A stretch of DNA of 33,264 nucleotides from a bacterium (GCA_024206195.1 JAAGZO010000073.1:1-33264); one strand, 5' to 3'; positions 23,989-31,813 are shown, counted from the first letter of the stretch. Notes: generated by a model not told the origin, from the sequence alone. Program-made: numbers and translations.

Positions 23989-24954
23989 CTATCGCTTAGA
24001 GAGAATCCTTAACGCTTTGTTAAATCTATCCTCTCTCGAAAGTTCTTTATTACTTTCAGCTAAAGGTTGCGATGCATCAGTATTAGTTAAAGTCATTTCA
24101 GTTTTCTTAACATCCTCATCTTCGTCTACTTTGGCAACCTTGTCTTTTCCGTTTACTTGTCCATCCGGCTTACTCAATCCTCCGAACCACTTTGCATGTT
24201 TTTCAATCTCTGTCATGAATACAGGCTCATAGACCTTTACGGCTTCCTCTACCGTCATGACATACATTTGTCCGTCTTTATCGACAGGGTTATTTAAAAT
24301 ATAATTTTGTATCTCATCTAAAACCCCATCCCGGCCTAATGCATAGTGGGTTGCCGGATACTTATCTTTTAACTTCTCTATCTCACCTACAATACCTTCT
24401 TTTGCTTTCGCATCTAGTTCTGAGTAATATTTCTCACTCATGTCGTTTCTTATCTGGTCTATTTTTTCATCGGTTTCTTTTTTGACCTTTCCGATTTGGT
24501 CATTTTTTTCATCTGGTGCAGCTGCTGGTTTAGTGCCAGCCATCATGTCTGTATAGTCATCGTATGGCGCTACCCTTTTATAGTATTCAAGCTTGTCGGT
24601 CTTTTTAAGTTCCTCAAGCTCTTTCCATTCTCTAACTTTGTCGGCCTCTTTAAGTAACTCTTGAGCTTCTTTCTTTGTTTTCTGAACCTCTCTGTCTTTA
24701 GCCATTAAAGCTGCCCAAGATTTATCTAAAGCTATGTCCGGTTTTTCTTGAACAGGCTCATCAACTTTTTCCACAGGCTCTGTTTCTTTGGTTTCTGTTT
24801 TCTTTTCTTCTGGTTTTTGAGCATTTTCTTTTTCGACTTTTTGCTCAGGTTGCTTGTTACTTTTTTCATTTGCTTCCCTCGTTTCCATTACTTTCTTCAT
24901 TGCTTCCTCTGCCCTGTCCAAAACTTTGTTTCCTTCTATTTTTTCTGTTTCCAT
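23989..24954 (-). CDS. Scaffolding protein
   Basis: AAGGAG precedes the ATG. The protein is extremely rich in Glu and Lys, mostly helical and disordered in the first 80 residues, with a Pro/Glu-rich linker and a charged coiled coil, then a domain around 180-260 (GEIEKLKDKYP, EIQNYILNNP, MTVEEAVKVYEPVF) and a basic C-terminal helix (REDRFNKALRILSKR) of the kind that binds capsid subunits. It lies between portal and capsid, the standard position for assembly scaffolds. It probably leaves the prohead before packaging. Confidence 0.78.
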   Translation of the reverse strand: METEKIEGNKVLDRAEEAMKKVMETREANEKSNKQPEQKVEKENAQKPEEKKTETKETEPVEKVDEPVQEKPDIALDKSWAALMAKDREVQKTKKEAQELLKEADKVREWKELEELKKTDKLEYYKRVAPYDDYTDMMAGTKPAAAPDEKNDQIGKVKKETDEKIDQIRNDMSEKYYSELDAKAKEGIVGEIEKLKDKYPATHYALGRDGVLDEIQNYILNNPVDKDGQMYVMTVEEAVKVYEPVFMTEIEKHAKWFGGLSKPDGQVNGKDKVAKVDEDEDVKKTEMTLTNTDASQPLAESNKELSREDRFNKALRILSKR

Positions 24955-24978
24955 TTCCTTCTCCTTTACCTTATTGTT

Positions 24979-26859
24979 TTATTGCGTACCGGGAACATTC
25001 GACCCTCCCGGTGTCGTTGTATACGGAACTTCGTCACTTACTGGCGGTGCTTGCGGACTTGCAATCGGCTGTCCGTTGCCCGGCTGCATGCCGGCTGTCA
25101 TCTGCATTGTTTGTTCTCTTATTCTGTCGGCAGCCTCATCAATCCACTGTCTAAGCAATTCAACTCTGCCCTCTGGAACATTCTCAAGCATTGAACGGTT
25201 ATACTGCTGCTGCGCATATTTCATTCCGAAATCTAAGTCAGTATATTTATCAGGTGAAATATATTTGCCATCGTAAATGATTTTAGAGATTAATTCTCTT
25301 ACATAATCTCTCGAAGCTTTCTGCAGCTGTCTATCAAAATCTAAATCAAGATTGTCTGTTAAATCCTGATACTGCTCTCTGGTAATTAGACCGGCTTGGT
25401 ATTCTTCTACAAGCCTTTGTCGTCTTGCTGCAGGGTGCGAAGGTAAAGAGGAAACTGGATACGGTTGAATGTAATACCATCCTTTGTCAACTATCTCTTT
25501 TACATCTTTCCAATTTATTTCTTTCATGTATCTCTTACCTACAGCCTTAACTTTAAATTCCTTATCTCTGTTATAAATCTCATTCGCCTTCTCTATAAAC
25601 TTATGCATTAACTTAGTAGACAGACACTGATGCCAATCAGTTTCTATCGTTTTAAATCTTACTGTTTCTATGTCGTTATACGTTCTAAGCGCAGCACCGG
25701 AGTCTAAGCCATCTGGCTTTCTACCTGTAGCAGAAAGTTCGGTAACTCCTGCTATTTCAAATGCCCTGTGATATAGCCGGTCAATCTGCGCATAGATTTC
25801 TGCGTTCAAAACATTCCCTGACCAAATTTCAGGCTTCACCGTTTTGTACTTCATGATGATTCCAATCTCCGGTGAGAAGTGAGATGCCGGGATTGATTCA
25901 GTGAGTGGCATCAGCACTTTCGGAATCCCATGTAAATGCAAGCAGAGCTGAACAGTGCGTAAAAGCTTATTCAGCTCCACTTGTATCGGAGTCAACTTCT
26001 CAGCAAACCCCTGTCCGTTCATCCCTAGTATTCTTGAACCTATTTTGAAATCAATCAGAGGAAAATCGAAACTTTTATATTCTTCCTGAAAGCAAGTTGC
26101 GTTGCTTACGCTTATCGCATGTCTACCGCCCTTGCCGTCTGCATATGGAAGTCGCCAGCTCTCTACAACTTTAAGCATGTCAATGCTTGAGTCTGTAACT
26201 CCAAAATGTAGTTGCGATGCTGGCTCTGTGTTTTTTAAAAACTCTCTTAGTTTTTTTATATCAACGGATTTATTTGTCTTTGTGCAAAATTTATCTATAA
26301 CCCAATCTCTGTGAAGATACTTCACCTGATGTTTCTGCAAGACCATTCCGCCCCATGCTTCCCTGTCATCAATTTTTATTTCTTCGGGGAATGCTCGCTC
26401 TACTCCTATTCTACCTTTTGATTTTTCTATAATCTTAAAATGCCCGTCACCAAAAACTTCGGCATCAAGAAAAACCGTCTTACCTTTTTCGTAAGTGTCC
26501 GTATCGTAAATCAACCCTTCGCCAAACTGAGATAAATCTTCAGCCATACGCTGCCAGCGGAAATCTGATTGCTTGGTAACTGTCATTGGCTTTGGTTTTT
26601 CGTTTCCGATTCTTGAGCCAACTGTGTCTATGACTGACTGAATGACGTTGATTTTAAGGTCGGTAGGGTTGCCGGGTTTGAGGGTTTTGGAATAGGTGTT
26701 GGGGTCAAGCCCCATAACTTCCATGTTTCCGTACAGTCGTAAATGCCTGAGATTCATTTCTGTGCGGTACTTTTGCGTTCTAGCTAATCCGTCTACATGA
26801 GAAAAAACTGATTCATATATTTTCTCAGGGGATTGCTGCCACCATCCTTTTTTCGACAT
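24979..26859 (-). CDS. Portal protein
   Basis: The dodecameric portal forms the head vertex through which DNA enters and leaves. Typical features include an N-terminal DLKINVIQSVIDTVGSRI helix, followed by RAFPEEIKID and a FGDGHFKI region, then LTPIQVELNKLLRTV, TGRKPDGLDSGAALRTYND, and a helical C-terminus with RRQRLVEEYQAGLITREQY (the ExxxxG(L)ITxxExxxL pattern of portals). The ATG at 26859 is preceded by GGAGG at 26866-26870. The C-terminal 60 residues are Gln/Met/Pro-rich. The place after large terminase agrees. Confidence 0.85.
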   Translation of the reverse strand: MSKKGWWQQSPEKIYESVFSHVDGLARTQKYRTEMNLRHLRLYGNMEVMGLDPNTYSKTLKPGNPTDLKINVIQSVIDTVGSRIGNEKPKPMTVTKQSDFRWQRMAEDLSQFGEGLIYDTDTYEKGKTVFLDAEVFGDGHFKIIEKSKGRIGVERAFPEEIKIDDREAWGGMVLQKHQVKYLHRDWVIDKFCTKTNKSVDIKKLREFLKNTEPASQLHFGVTDSSIDMLKVVESWRLPYADGKGGRHAISVSNATCFQEEYKSFDFPLIDFKIGSRILGMNGQGFAEKLTPIQVELNKLLRTVQLCLHLHGIPKVLMPLTESIPASHFSPEIGIIMKYKTVKPEIWSGNVLNAEIYAQIDRLYHRAFEIAGVTELSATGRKPDGLDSGAALRTYNDIETVRFKTIETDWHQCLSTKLMHKFIEKANEIYNRDKEFKVKAVGKRYMKEINWKDVKEIVDKGWYYIQPYPVSSLPSHPAARRQRLVEEYQAGLITREQYQDLTDNLDLDFDRQLQKASRDYVRELISKIIYDGKYISPDKYTDLDFGMKYAQQQYNRSMLENVPEGRVELLRQWIDEAADRIREQTMQMTAGMQPGNGQPIASPQAPPVSDEVPYTTTPGGSNVPGTQ

Positions 26860-26873
26860 CAAGAGCCTCCCTG

Positions 26874-27122
26874 CTAGGTAGAGCGAAATAAATCGTCATC
26901 TTCGATTCTCTTAGTATGCTCATCCTCTAACTTGGCTCTTAACTTATCTATTTGTTCTTGTATCCTTATCTCATCTTGATTCATTTCCCCTTTGGGAACG
27001 GGGTCGTAACTAGAAGAACTTTCTTGAAATTGCAATTCTATATTATCAACCCGGATAGATTGTATCTTATTTTTTTTACAAATTGCAATAAGTTTTTCTA
27101 TATCTTCAAATTTTATTTCCAT
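26874..27122 (-). CDS. Small protein between terminase and portal, 82 aa
   Basis: ATG 27122 lies inside the terminase end and follows GAGG. The first 35 residues (KFEDIEKLIAICKKNKI, then IRVDNIELQF) look like a small alpha-beta domain, followed by a Ser/Pro linker and a charged coiled coil. I do not recognise a family. Its position between the large terminase and the portal suggests a packaging or head-assembly accessory, by context only. Confidence 0.68.
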   Translation of the reverse strand: MEIKFEDIEKLIAICKKNKIQSIRVDNIELQFQESSSSYDPVPKGEMNQDEIRIQEQIDKLRAKLEDEHTKRIEDDDLFRST

Positions 27123-28597
27123 ACTTCGTTGTCCTCCCCATACGGAATTATTTCTTTCAGCGTTTCGTCTGGCGGGTTTGCGAGTTTTTCTGCCAGCTTT
27201 TTCTTATAATTATCCATGTATTCATCAGTGTTTCTTTTTATTGGCGTGTCTTTTGCTTTCCAAGCATAATGCGGACTCGCTCTATAAGCATACAACATCG
27301 CATCTGTCAGGTTATTCTCAAAACGCTCATCATCAATCCCTGTTTCGACATCCCGTTGAAGCACTCTTATTTGGTCAATCAATTTCACGTTGCTTGGCTG
27401 GTAGATTTTTAAATAGCCTAGTCTGAAATCATCGTTGATATAATCTTGGTAAACTCTTTTCTCTCTTTTGTCGGTTTGCTCTATGGCTTTGGCTCTGCGC
27501 TCATTCAGGCTTGCGATAATTTGCTTTCCACCGCCTGCAGCATCACCTTTGATTGCCATCGGGGAATATTTAGTTTCAAGTTCTTGTAATATATCGTCAA
27601 CCATGTTGATAGTGAGAAAGTTCGCTTCAACTGACTCAAGAATGTAAGCATACGGCATGTTCATGGTAAAGCCTAGTACGCAAAACGCTGTAGTGTCCGG
27701 ATGGTAAGCGAAATCTATCCCGATTGTAGTGTAGTCGTAGTCCTCATCGAGTTGTGGCTGTTTGTAGGTTGCGTTAAGTTCGTCAGTGTAGTTCGGGAAA
27801 ATAAGTATGGCTTCGTCTTTCGACCAATGCCCTAGCCACTCTCGCATGTATGTCGGATGAGTTTCATCCCATCCTTTTCTTTCTCTTAATTCATCAAGCC
27901 ACTTTTTAGCATGAGGAATAAAAGTATTGTCTAAGATATTCCATTTGTGAACCGACCAGTTTTTGCTTGAATCAGTTGTGATGTCAAAGAAGTAGCCTGC
28001 AGATTGTGGATTCGGATTTGAAATCATTACCACTTGTCCATCGTAGTCAATCGTAGACGGAGTAAGAACACCGTCAATAAATTCTTCAAGATAGCTGCCA
28101 TGAAAAGCAGCTTCGTCTATTGCGCAAACTTTAAATGGGCTTCCTCTCATATCGTTTCTCTTTTGTTCTTCGTCAGCTCCGAACAAGTTAATCTGGCTGC
28201 CGGTTGGGAAGTACGCAATCAGCTCCTGCTTATTAAATCTGATTCCAAATTGATGCGCATGTTCAAACTTAACAAGCACCGGATATATAATACGCCTTGC
28301 TGCCCTCGCAGTCGTTGCGATATACGGGCAGATGACACCGGGTTGCTCAAAACAGGCAATTGCCATCTTGTTAAAAACTCCCCACGTTCCACCGCCTCGC
28401 CTACCTTTCTGCGCTGCCAAGAATCTTGATTGGTCTAAAACAAAATCCTTTTGCTTCGGGAAGGTCTTATCTGGACTCAAAACCTTTTCCCTTATAGAAT
28501 CCTGCAAATGGATATGCTTCGGATTCCGCCTTTGCTTCTCGGCTAAAAGTAATTCTAAATCCTCAACTGGATTTATTAACTTTTCTTTATCTGCCAT
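27113..28597 (-). CDS. Terminase large subunit
   Basis: This ATP-driven packaging motor and nuclease has the main motifs in order. A Walker-A-like loop, KGRRGGGTW at residues 64-72, lacks the usual GK(T/S) Lys, but a Lys lies at its N-terminal end, as in the deviant P-loops of some terminases. Walker B is VCAIDEA at 157-163, and the coupling motif is SNP at 193-195. The nuclease acidic residues are in GIDFA (Asp295), KGDAAGG (Asp352) and LTDAM (Asp432). The length of 494 aa is normal. The start overlaps the upstream gene by 22 bases and has only a weak ribosome site. Confidence 0.9.
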   Translation of the reverse strand: MADKEKLINPVEDLELLLAEKQRRNPKHIHLQDSIREKVLSPDKTFPKQKDFVLDQSRFLAAQKGRRGGGTWGVFNKMAIACFEQPGVICPYIATTARAARRIIYPVLVKFEHAHQFGIRFNKQELIAYFPTGSQINLFGADEEQKRNDMRGSPFKVCAIDEAAFHGSYLEEFIDGVLTPSTIDYDGQVVMISNPNPQSAGYFFDITTDSSKNWSVHKWNILDNTFIPHAKKWLDELRERKGWDETHPTYMREWLGHWSKDEAILIFPNYTDELNATYKQPQLDEDYDYTTIGIDFAYHPDTTAFCVLGFTMNMPYAYILESVEANFLTINMVDDILQELETKYSPMAIKGDAAGGGKQIIASLNERRAKAIEQTDKREKRVYQDYINDDFRLGYLKIYQPSNVKLIDQIRVLQRDVETGIDDERFENNLTDAMLYAYRASPHYAWKAKDTPIKRNTDEYMDNYKKKLAEKLANPPDETLKEIIPYGEDNEVWK

Positions 28598-28995
28598 GAG
28601 GTAAATAGTATATTTGTAAATGGAATCATGACCTTGTTCTTCTCGCTGGTCAGGATTACAAAACTTGAATTATAAGTTACTTCGTAGTTCCCATGCTTGT
28701 TTGCTTTCCAGTAGTATTCAAGAGTATTGTCCATCAGCACTGATTCTTTGAACTTAACAAAATCAGGCTTCGGGTCGAACTTGTACTCAGCCTCGGTCTG
28801 GTAGTAATTGTCAACAGGGATAGAGTTTCTAACTTCGATTGTTTCGCCCATACCGCCATGAATAGCGTCAACCGGATGGCGTGTAGTGAAGTCCTGAATC
28901 AAGCCACTTGGCTTTCCTTGCGGTTTCGCATTCTCTGCCATCGCTCTTATATCATCCTCATTTATTTTTCTCGGCCTTCCCCTTTTCTTTTCCAT
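28576..28995 (-). CDS. AT-hook-like basic N-terminus protein upstream of terL, 139 aa
   Basis: AAAGGAG precedes the ATG. Residues 1-11 read MEKKRGRPRKI, the RGRP core of an AT-hook, which binds the DNA minor groove. The rest has a polar middle and a C-terminal beta part (NYEVTYNSSFVILT, VMIPFTNILF). It lies directly upstream of the large terminase and overlaps it, so it may be a packaging-associated DNA-binding protein and even the small terminase; however it lacks the usual helix-turn-helix. A different candidate for the small subunit lies at 30755-31348. Confidence 0.65.
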   Translation of the reverse strand: MEKKRGRPRKINEDDIRAMAENAKPQGKPSGLIQDFTTRHPVDAIHGGMGETIEVRNSIPVDNYYQTEAEYKFDPKPDFVKFKESVLMDNTLEYYWKANKHGNYEVTYNSSFVILTSEKNKVMIPFTNILFTSWQIKKS

Positions 28996-29134
28996 TCTTA
29001 TCTCCTTTAATTTGTTTAAACAATTCAGTGAGTTCTTCAGAATTTCTCGGATTCACGAAGATACTCTCTTTATCGAAATAGATAGTCGCCTTGCCCGGCT
29101 CTACGTCTATGTCCAGTATTATATCCCAACCCAT
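28958..29134 (-). CDS. Small protein, 58 aa
   Basis: ATG 29134 follows AGGGGG at a good distance. The 58 residues begin with a beta-type half (MGWDIILDIDVEPGKATIYF) and end in a Lys/Glu/Gly-rich tail that overlaps the next gene by 38 bases in another frame. It is shorter than the usual ORF cut-off and would be missed. The stop of the upstream Lys-rich gene is only eight bases away, which fits the compact operon. Function unknown. Confidence 0.6.
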   Translation of the reverse strand: MGWDIILDIDVEPGKATIYFDKESIFVNPRNSEELTELFKQIKGDKNGKEKGKAEKNK

Positions 29135-29142
29135 AGCGCCCC

Positions 29143-29340
29143 CTAGTTTGGCATCAAAAGATTTACGCCAAGTTTCACTTTGGCCTTTTTCTTCTTCTTC
29201 TTTTTCTTGATTTTAACCTTCACCTTCTTTTTCCCAAAGCCAAGCTCATCAGCAAGACTTAACTTGCCTTCCGTCTGGCGCTTGATTTTTAACATCGGGT
29301 CTAAAAGTGAGGCTATCGCTTTCTTCTTTTTATTTCCCAT
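29143..29340 (-). CDS. Lys-rich small protein, 65 aa
   Basis: The start is taken at ATG 29340, after GGGGAG and two bases past the previous stop; a longer frame to 29442 runs through the zinc-ribbon gene and is unlikely. The first 40 residues are ordinary (NKKKKAIASLLDPMLKIKRQ, a LADELGFG turn). The end has a long Lys run, K-V-K-V-K-I then eight Lys in a row. Such tails may bind DNA or RNA non-specifically; together with the neighbouring zinc ribbons it could act in packaging or in host take-over. No known family. Confidence 0.65.
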   Translation of the reverse strand: MGNKKKKAIASLLDPMLKIKRQTEGKLSLADELGFGKKKVKVKIKKKKKKKKAKVKLGVNLLMPN

Positions 29341-29341
29341 A

Positions 29342-29569
29342 TTATTTATCTCCCCAAAATTTAATTGTCCGGCCACAGTTAAGACACTTAAATACGCTCT
29401 TGCCAATGCCATCGTCATCGGTGATGACATCCTGCAGCTCAAGTAAATACTTCTTACAGTGACTGCACTTCGCCATTTTCCGGCTCTTGTGCAATTCCTT
29501 CAAATCCCTCTTGTTCTGCCTTTCCTCAAAATTCTTCAAAGCTTCAGATGGCTCAAACTTCAGTTCCAT
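29342..29569 (-). CDS. Zinc-ribbon protein, 75 aa
   Basis: The C-terminal part is a four-Cys zinc ribbon, KCSHCKK (Cys35, Cys38) and FKCLNCGR (Cys62, Cys65), preceded by a basic helix. The spacing of 23 residues between pairs is normal for such ribbons. ATG 29569 lies two bases beyond the previous stop with a GGGG upstream. A nucleic-acid-binding or regulatory role is typical of the shape but not demonstrated. Confidence 0.7.
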   Translation of the reverse strand: MELKFEPSEALKNFEERQNKRDLKELHKSRKMAKCSHCKKYLLELQDVITDDDGIGKSVFKCLNCGRTIKFWGDK

Positions 29570-29571
29570 AA

Positions 29572-30048
29572 TTACCCCATGACAAATGGATATGGGTCAT
29601 ACTTCCAGACCACCTTCGACCACTTGCTATCGCTTGGCACATGATGCGGTGTCCGGTAGCTTTTCCCTTTAGTCAGTAAAACAAACTGGTTAGTGTAGTG
29701 CGTATGCTTAACCGGCTCGGCAAGCTGGCAATGCATCAATAACGCAAAGCCCAACCCCTTGCTCCGGAATATCTCTTTCACATAAACATAATCCAAAGTC
29801 ATCTTCACATGGTTACATAGCACCCATCCTAAAATCTGGTCGGTGTCCTTCGGATTACAGGCTACAAAAAGCTTCCCCTTGTCCGCTGCCTTGTCAAATA
29901 TATCTCCCTGCCTATTATAATAATTGTCGCTGTCATCTTCCGCTATCAATTGTCCAAAGTCAGAGTTCTTGAAACTGTTCAAATACGAATCCCTGATGAA
30001 CGGATAATCCGTCTGCCTGAACTCTCGAATCTCATAACTTATCTCCAT
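29572..30048 (-). CDS. GNAT-like acetyltransferase
   Basis: AAAGGAG precedes the ATG. The protein starts with a YEIREFRQTDYPFIRDSYL segment of GNAT type, has a GWVLCNH / TLDYVYVKEIFR strand and the acetyl-CoA-binding turn RSKGLGFALLMH (the R/Q-x-x-G-x-G/A motif). The remaining 60 residues, with a basic and aromatic end, are unlike common GNAT enzymes and may bind the substrate. It lies two zinc-ribbon genes away from the terminase block, so it is probably produced with the packaging genes. It could modify a host or virion protein; the target is unknown. Confidence 0.7.
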   Translation of the reverse strand: MEISYEIREFRQTDYPFIRDSYLNSFKNSDFGQLIAEDDSDNYYNRQGDIFDKAADKGKLFVACNPKDTDQILGWVLCNHVKMTLDYVYVKEIFRSKGLGFALLMHCQLAEPVKHTHYTNQFVLLTKGKSYRTPHHVPSDSKWSKVVWKYDPYPFVMG

Positions 30049-30051
30049 TTC

Positions 30052-30276
30052 TTACTCCTTTTCTTTCTGACAAGCCGGACAAACATATCTGTCAGAATTA
30101 GTTATATACTCCTTGCCACAAACCAAACAAGTCATGCTCCTTGCATCCAATATCCCCATCCCGGCAAATGGACTCTTGCTCTTGAATAATCCTGCCAACC
30201 CCTGAATCGGCTGTGGCCTATCCCTCTCAGCCTTGCGCTTCCGGTATTCATCCAAATTATATATCTTGGCTTCCAT
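30052..30276 (-). CDS. Small C-terminal zinc-ribbon protein, 74 aa
   Basis: The ATG at 30276 is preceded by GGAGGG six bases away. A basic helix (YRKRKAERDR) and a Gly-rich linker lead to a four-Cys ribbon: TCLVCGK (Cys50, Cys53) and VCPACQK (Cys66, Cys69). The start overlaps the stop of the gene before it (TGATG). The shape suggests a nucleic-acid-binding adaptor, perhaps for transcription or packaging, without firm evidence. Confidence 0.7.
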   Translation of the reverse strand: MEAKIYNLDEYRKRKAERDRPQPIQGLAGLFKSKSPFAGMGILDARSMTCLVCGKEYITNSDRYVCPACQKEKE

Positions 30277-30422
30277 CAAAATCCCTCCGGTCTAAAATCC
30301 TGCTCCTTCAAAAGCCTTAAAACCAAGTCCTCATCCTCGTCATCTGTTTCCCAAGATAGATTACACCTCGCCTCACTATACCAATTGACCAACCTCCTGA
30401 TTTCCTCTTGGCTTAACTCCAT
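30276..30422 (-). CDS. Small acidic protein, 48 aa
   Basis: The start is taken at ATG 30422, with GAGG five bases upstream; ATG 30440 in the same frame adds six residues and has no ribosome site. The protein is a short helix (LSQEEIRRLVNWYSEA) followed by an acidic patch and a LVLRLLKEQDF helix. The end overlaps the start of the zinc-ribbon gene. If the start is 30422, the operator-like ATGACTCAT at 30432-30440 lies in its leader. Function unknown. Confidence 0.6.
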   Translation of the reverse strand: MELSQEEIRRLVNWYSEARCNLSWETDDEDEDLVLRLLKEQDFRPEGF

Positions 30423-30477
30423 ATTTACCTCATGACTCATAATGATGTTGGTATTTTAGGATTTTGGGATGTTGGGG

Positions 30478-30780
30478 TTACGGTTTATTTACTTTTGTTT
30501 CTATAAGGGGAGTACCCCTTTCCGGATTTTCTTTATCTGTTAATTTTTCTGCAGCTTCTTTTGATTCCTTTTCCTTGTCGTTAACTTCTTTTACTAATTC
30601 ATTGTACGTTTCAAGTTTTTTAACTAGTTCGGACTCCAAACTATTAATTTGTCTTTTAGCGTCTAAAGAAATTAGATGCATGCATCCGATATTTTTTTCA
30701 AGTTCTAAAATTTCTACAGCTTTTTTGCTTAACGTGTTTTTAGTTTCTAGCATTTCAGTTAATTTCATTTGTAGTGGCAT
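30478..30780 (-). CDS. Coiled-coil protein, 100 aa
   Basis: ATG 30780 follows AAAGGA and overlaps the end of the previous gene by 26 bases; a longer frame to 30831 is open but lies inside that gene. Nearly the whole protein is one charged heptad-type helix rich in Glu, Lys and Leu, with a basic start and a Pro-containing tail. It may be an oligomer or a partner of the 197-residue protein. No function is recognised. Confidence 0.68.
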   Translation of the reverse strand: MPLQMKLTEMLETKNTLSKKAVEILELEKNIGCMHLISLDAKRQINSLESELVKKLETYNELVKEVNDKEKESKEAAEKLTDKENPERGTPLIETKVNKP

Positions 30781-31348
30781 TTTCTTTTCCTTTCTCGTTA
30801 TTGTTAGTAGTCCTAACCTTATTGGCCTCACCTATTAATTTGTTTAATTCAATATCGCTTAATCCTTCAATGCTTTTAAGCTTTTCAACTATGAACTTGT
30901 TGCGAGCCTCAAGCATTCCTTCCAATTCACTCATATTCTCTAAAGCTTTGATTGCAGCTACATACTTCTTTTGCTTAATCGCTTTCTTGGCTATGATAAA
31001 GTAATTTTCTATATAAAATTCCTTAGCTTGCTGTTTGGAGCGCTTAAATTTCTTATAAAATTGGTCGAAAGCCATTTTTATAATAGTGTAAATGCGTGAA
31101 TCTGACATTTTCCAAGAAATATAAACTTTTTTCTTTATTTCATATTTATCAAACCCTTGCTCTATAAGTGAATGTACTTCTTTTATTTTATCTATAGTAG
31201 AATCACTTAACTTATTATTGTTACTTGAATTATGATTAAGGTTATCAATATTAGAATCCTTATTTAAAGTTTTTAATTCCTTAGATGATAATTTACTTTC
31301 TGTAATATTATTTAAATTATTATCCTTGTTATTATTTTCATTAGTCAT
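30755..31348 (-). CDS. Candidate small terminase subunit, HTH and helical, 197 aa
   Basis: AAAGGA precedes the ATG. Residues 1-50 are Asn/Ser/Lys-rich and disordered. From about residue 55 a helix-turn-helix-like part (IEQGFDKYEIKKKV, then SDSRIYTIIKMAF) is followed by long basic helices and a KYVAAIKALENMSELEGML stretch. This order (sequence-specific DNA-binding head, helical oligomer core, xYxxAIxALxxxAxLxGx end) is what I know from some phage small terminase proteins. The C-terminus is polar. It is the first gene of the late transcript. The large subunit is several genes away, so this is tentative. Confidence 0.5.
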   Translation of the reverse strand: MTNENNNKDNNLNNITESKLSSKELKTLNKDSNIDNLNHNSSNNNKLSDSTIDKIKEVHSLIEQGFDKYEIKKKVYISWKMSDSRIYTIIKMAFDQFYKKFKRSKQQAKEFYIENYFIIAKKAIKQKKYVAAIKALENMSELEGMLEARNKFIVEKLKSIEGLSDIELNKLIGEANKVRTTNNNEKGKENATTNEIN

Positions 31349-31527
31349 AATTATCCTTTCTTATAAATATTATAAGAGTATATATTATAGTCTATATTAT
31401 TATTTATAATGATAGTAAGAGAATTATAAGAATTATAGATATTGGAGGCATTGCCGGAACTTTTCATTTATTCTTTTCCTTTTCCTTATTAAAATAATTG
31501 TTAGCTTTCCTAACTATTATTGATAAA

Positions 31528-31557
31528 ACCTTAAATTAATTTAAATGCAATTGTCAA
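31528..31557 (-). promoter_or_regulatory. Candidate promoter for the late block
   Basis: Read on the minus strand: TTGACA at 31557-31552, an 18-base spacer and TAAGGT at 31533-31528. The spacer is AT-rich. It points to the gene at 31348 with a long AT-rich leader of about 170 bases. The -35 is perfect and the -10 is weak. Confidence 0.55.
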
Positions 31558-31613
31558 GCTTTATTGTGTTTAATCCACTTTCAATTAAAAGCCTTTTAAA
31601 CGCTTTGCAGGCT

Positions 31614-31622
31614 ATGAGTCAT
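31614..31622. promoter_or_regulatory. Operator-like ATGAGTCAT
   Basis: An exact copy of the nine-base site that brackets the early promoter. It lies between the divergent promoters, about 57 bases upstream of the minus -35 and 124 bases upstream of the plus -35. Such a distance is more compatible with activation, looping or origin control than with direct blocking. Confidence 0.45.
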
Positions 31623-31745
31623 ACATTGCTATCAGAAAATAATTTGCGTTTAATACAGGCAATCCTCGAAAGCCTCTAAATACCTAATATCATTAGAATA
31701 TAGCCTTTTTAGCCAATATAAGCCTTTTCAGAGAAATAAACAGGC

Positions 31746-31775
31746 TTGACATACCATATATATTAATGATATATT
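31746..31775 (+). promoter_or_regulatory. Promoter for the right-hand plus-strand genes
   Basis: TTGACA at 31746-31751, an 18-base spacer, and TATATT at 31770-31775. The next gene starts at 31814, with GGAG in its leader. Both boxes are close to the sigma70 consensus. Confidence 0.65.
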
Positions 31776-31813
31776 GGTTATATAGTTAAACATTAACAAA
31801 TGGAGTCTAAAAC

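Larger units (their letters stand above)
31349..31813. other. Divergent AT-rich intergenic region (465 bases) with two promoters and repeats
   Basis: No gene fits here. It separates the minus late block from the plus right-hand genes. The left part, 31361-31440, is almost pure A/T and contains ATTATAAGA twice (31369-31377, 31423-31431). AGCCTTTT occurs three times (31590, 31702, 31721). There is a CTAATATCATTAG pseudo-palindrome at 31684-31696 and an ATGAGTCAT operator-type site at 31614-31622. An origin of replication or a switch region is possible (inference). Confidence 0.6.

Noticed and set aside
24748..25276. Plus-strand frames of 94-148 residues rich in Phe/Ser/Leu/Cys
   Set aside because: They are the complement of the Lys/Glu-rich scaffold and of the portal C-terminus; composition is explained by the opposite strand.
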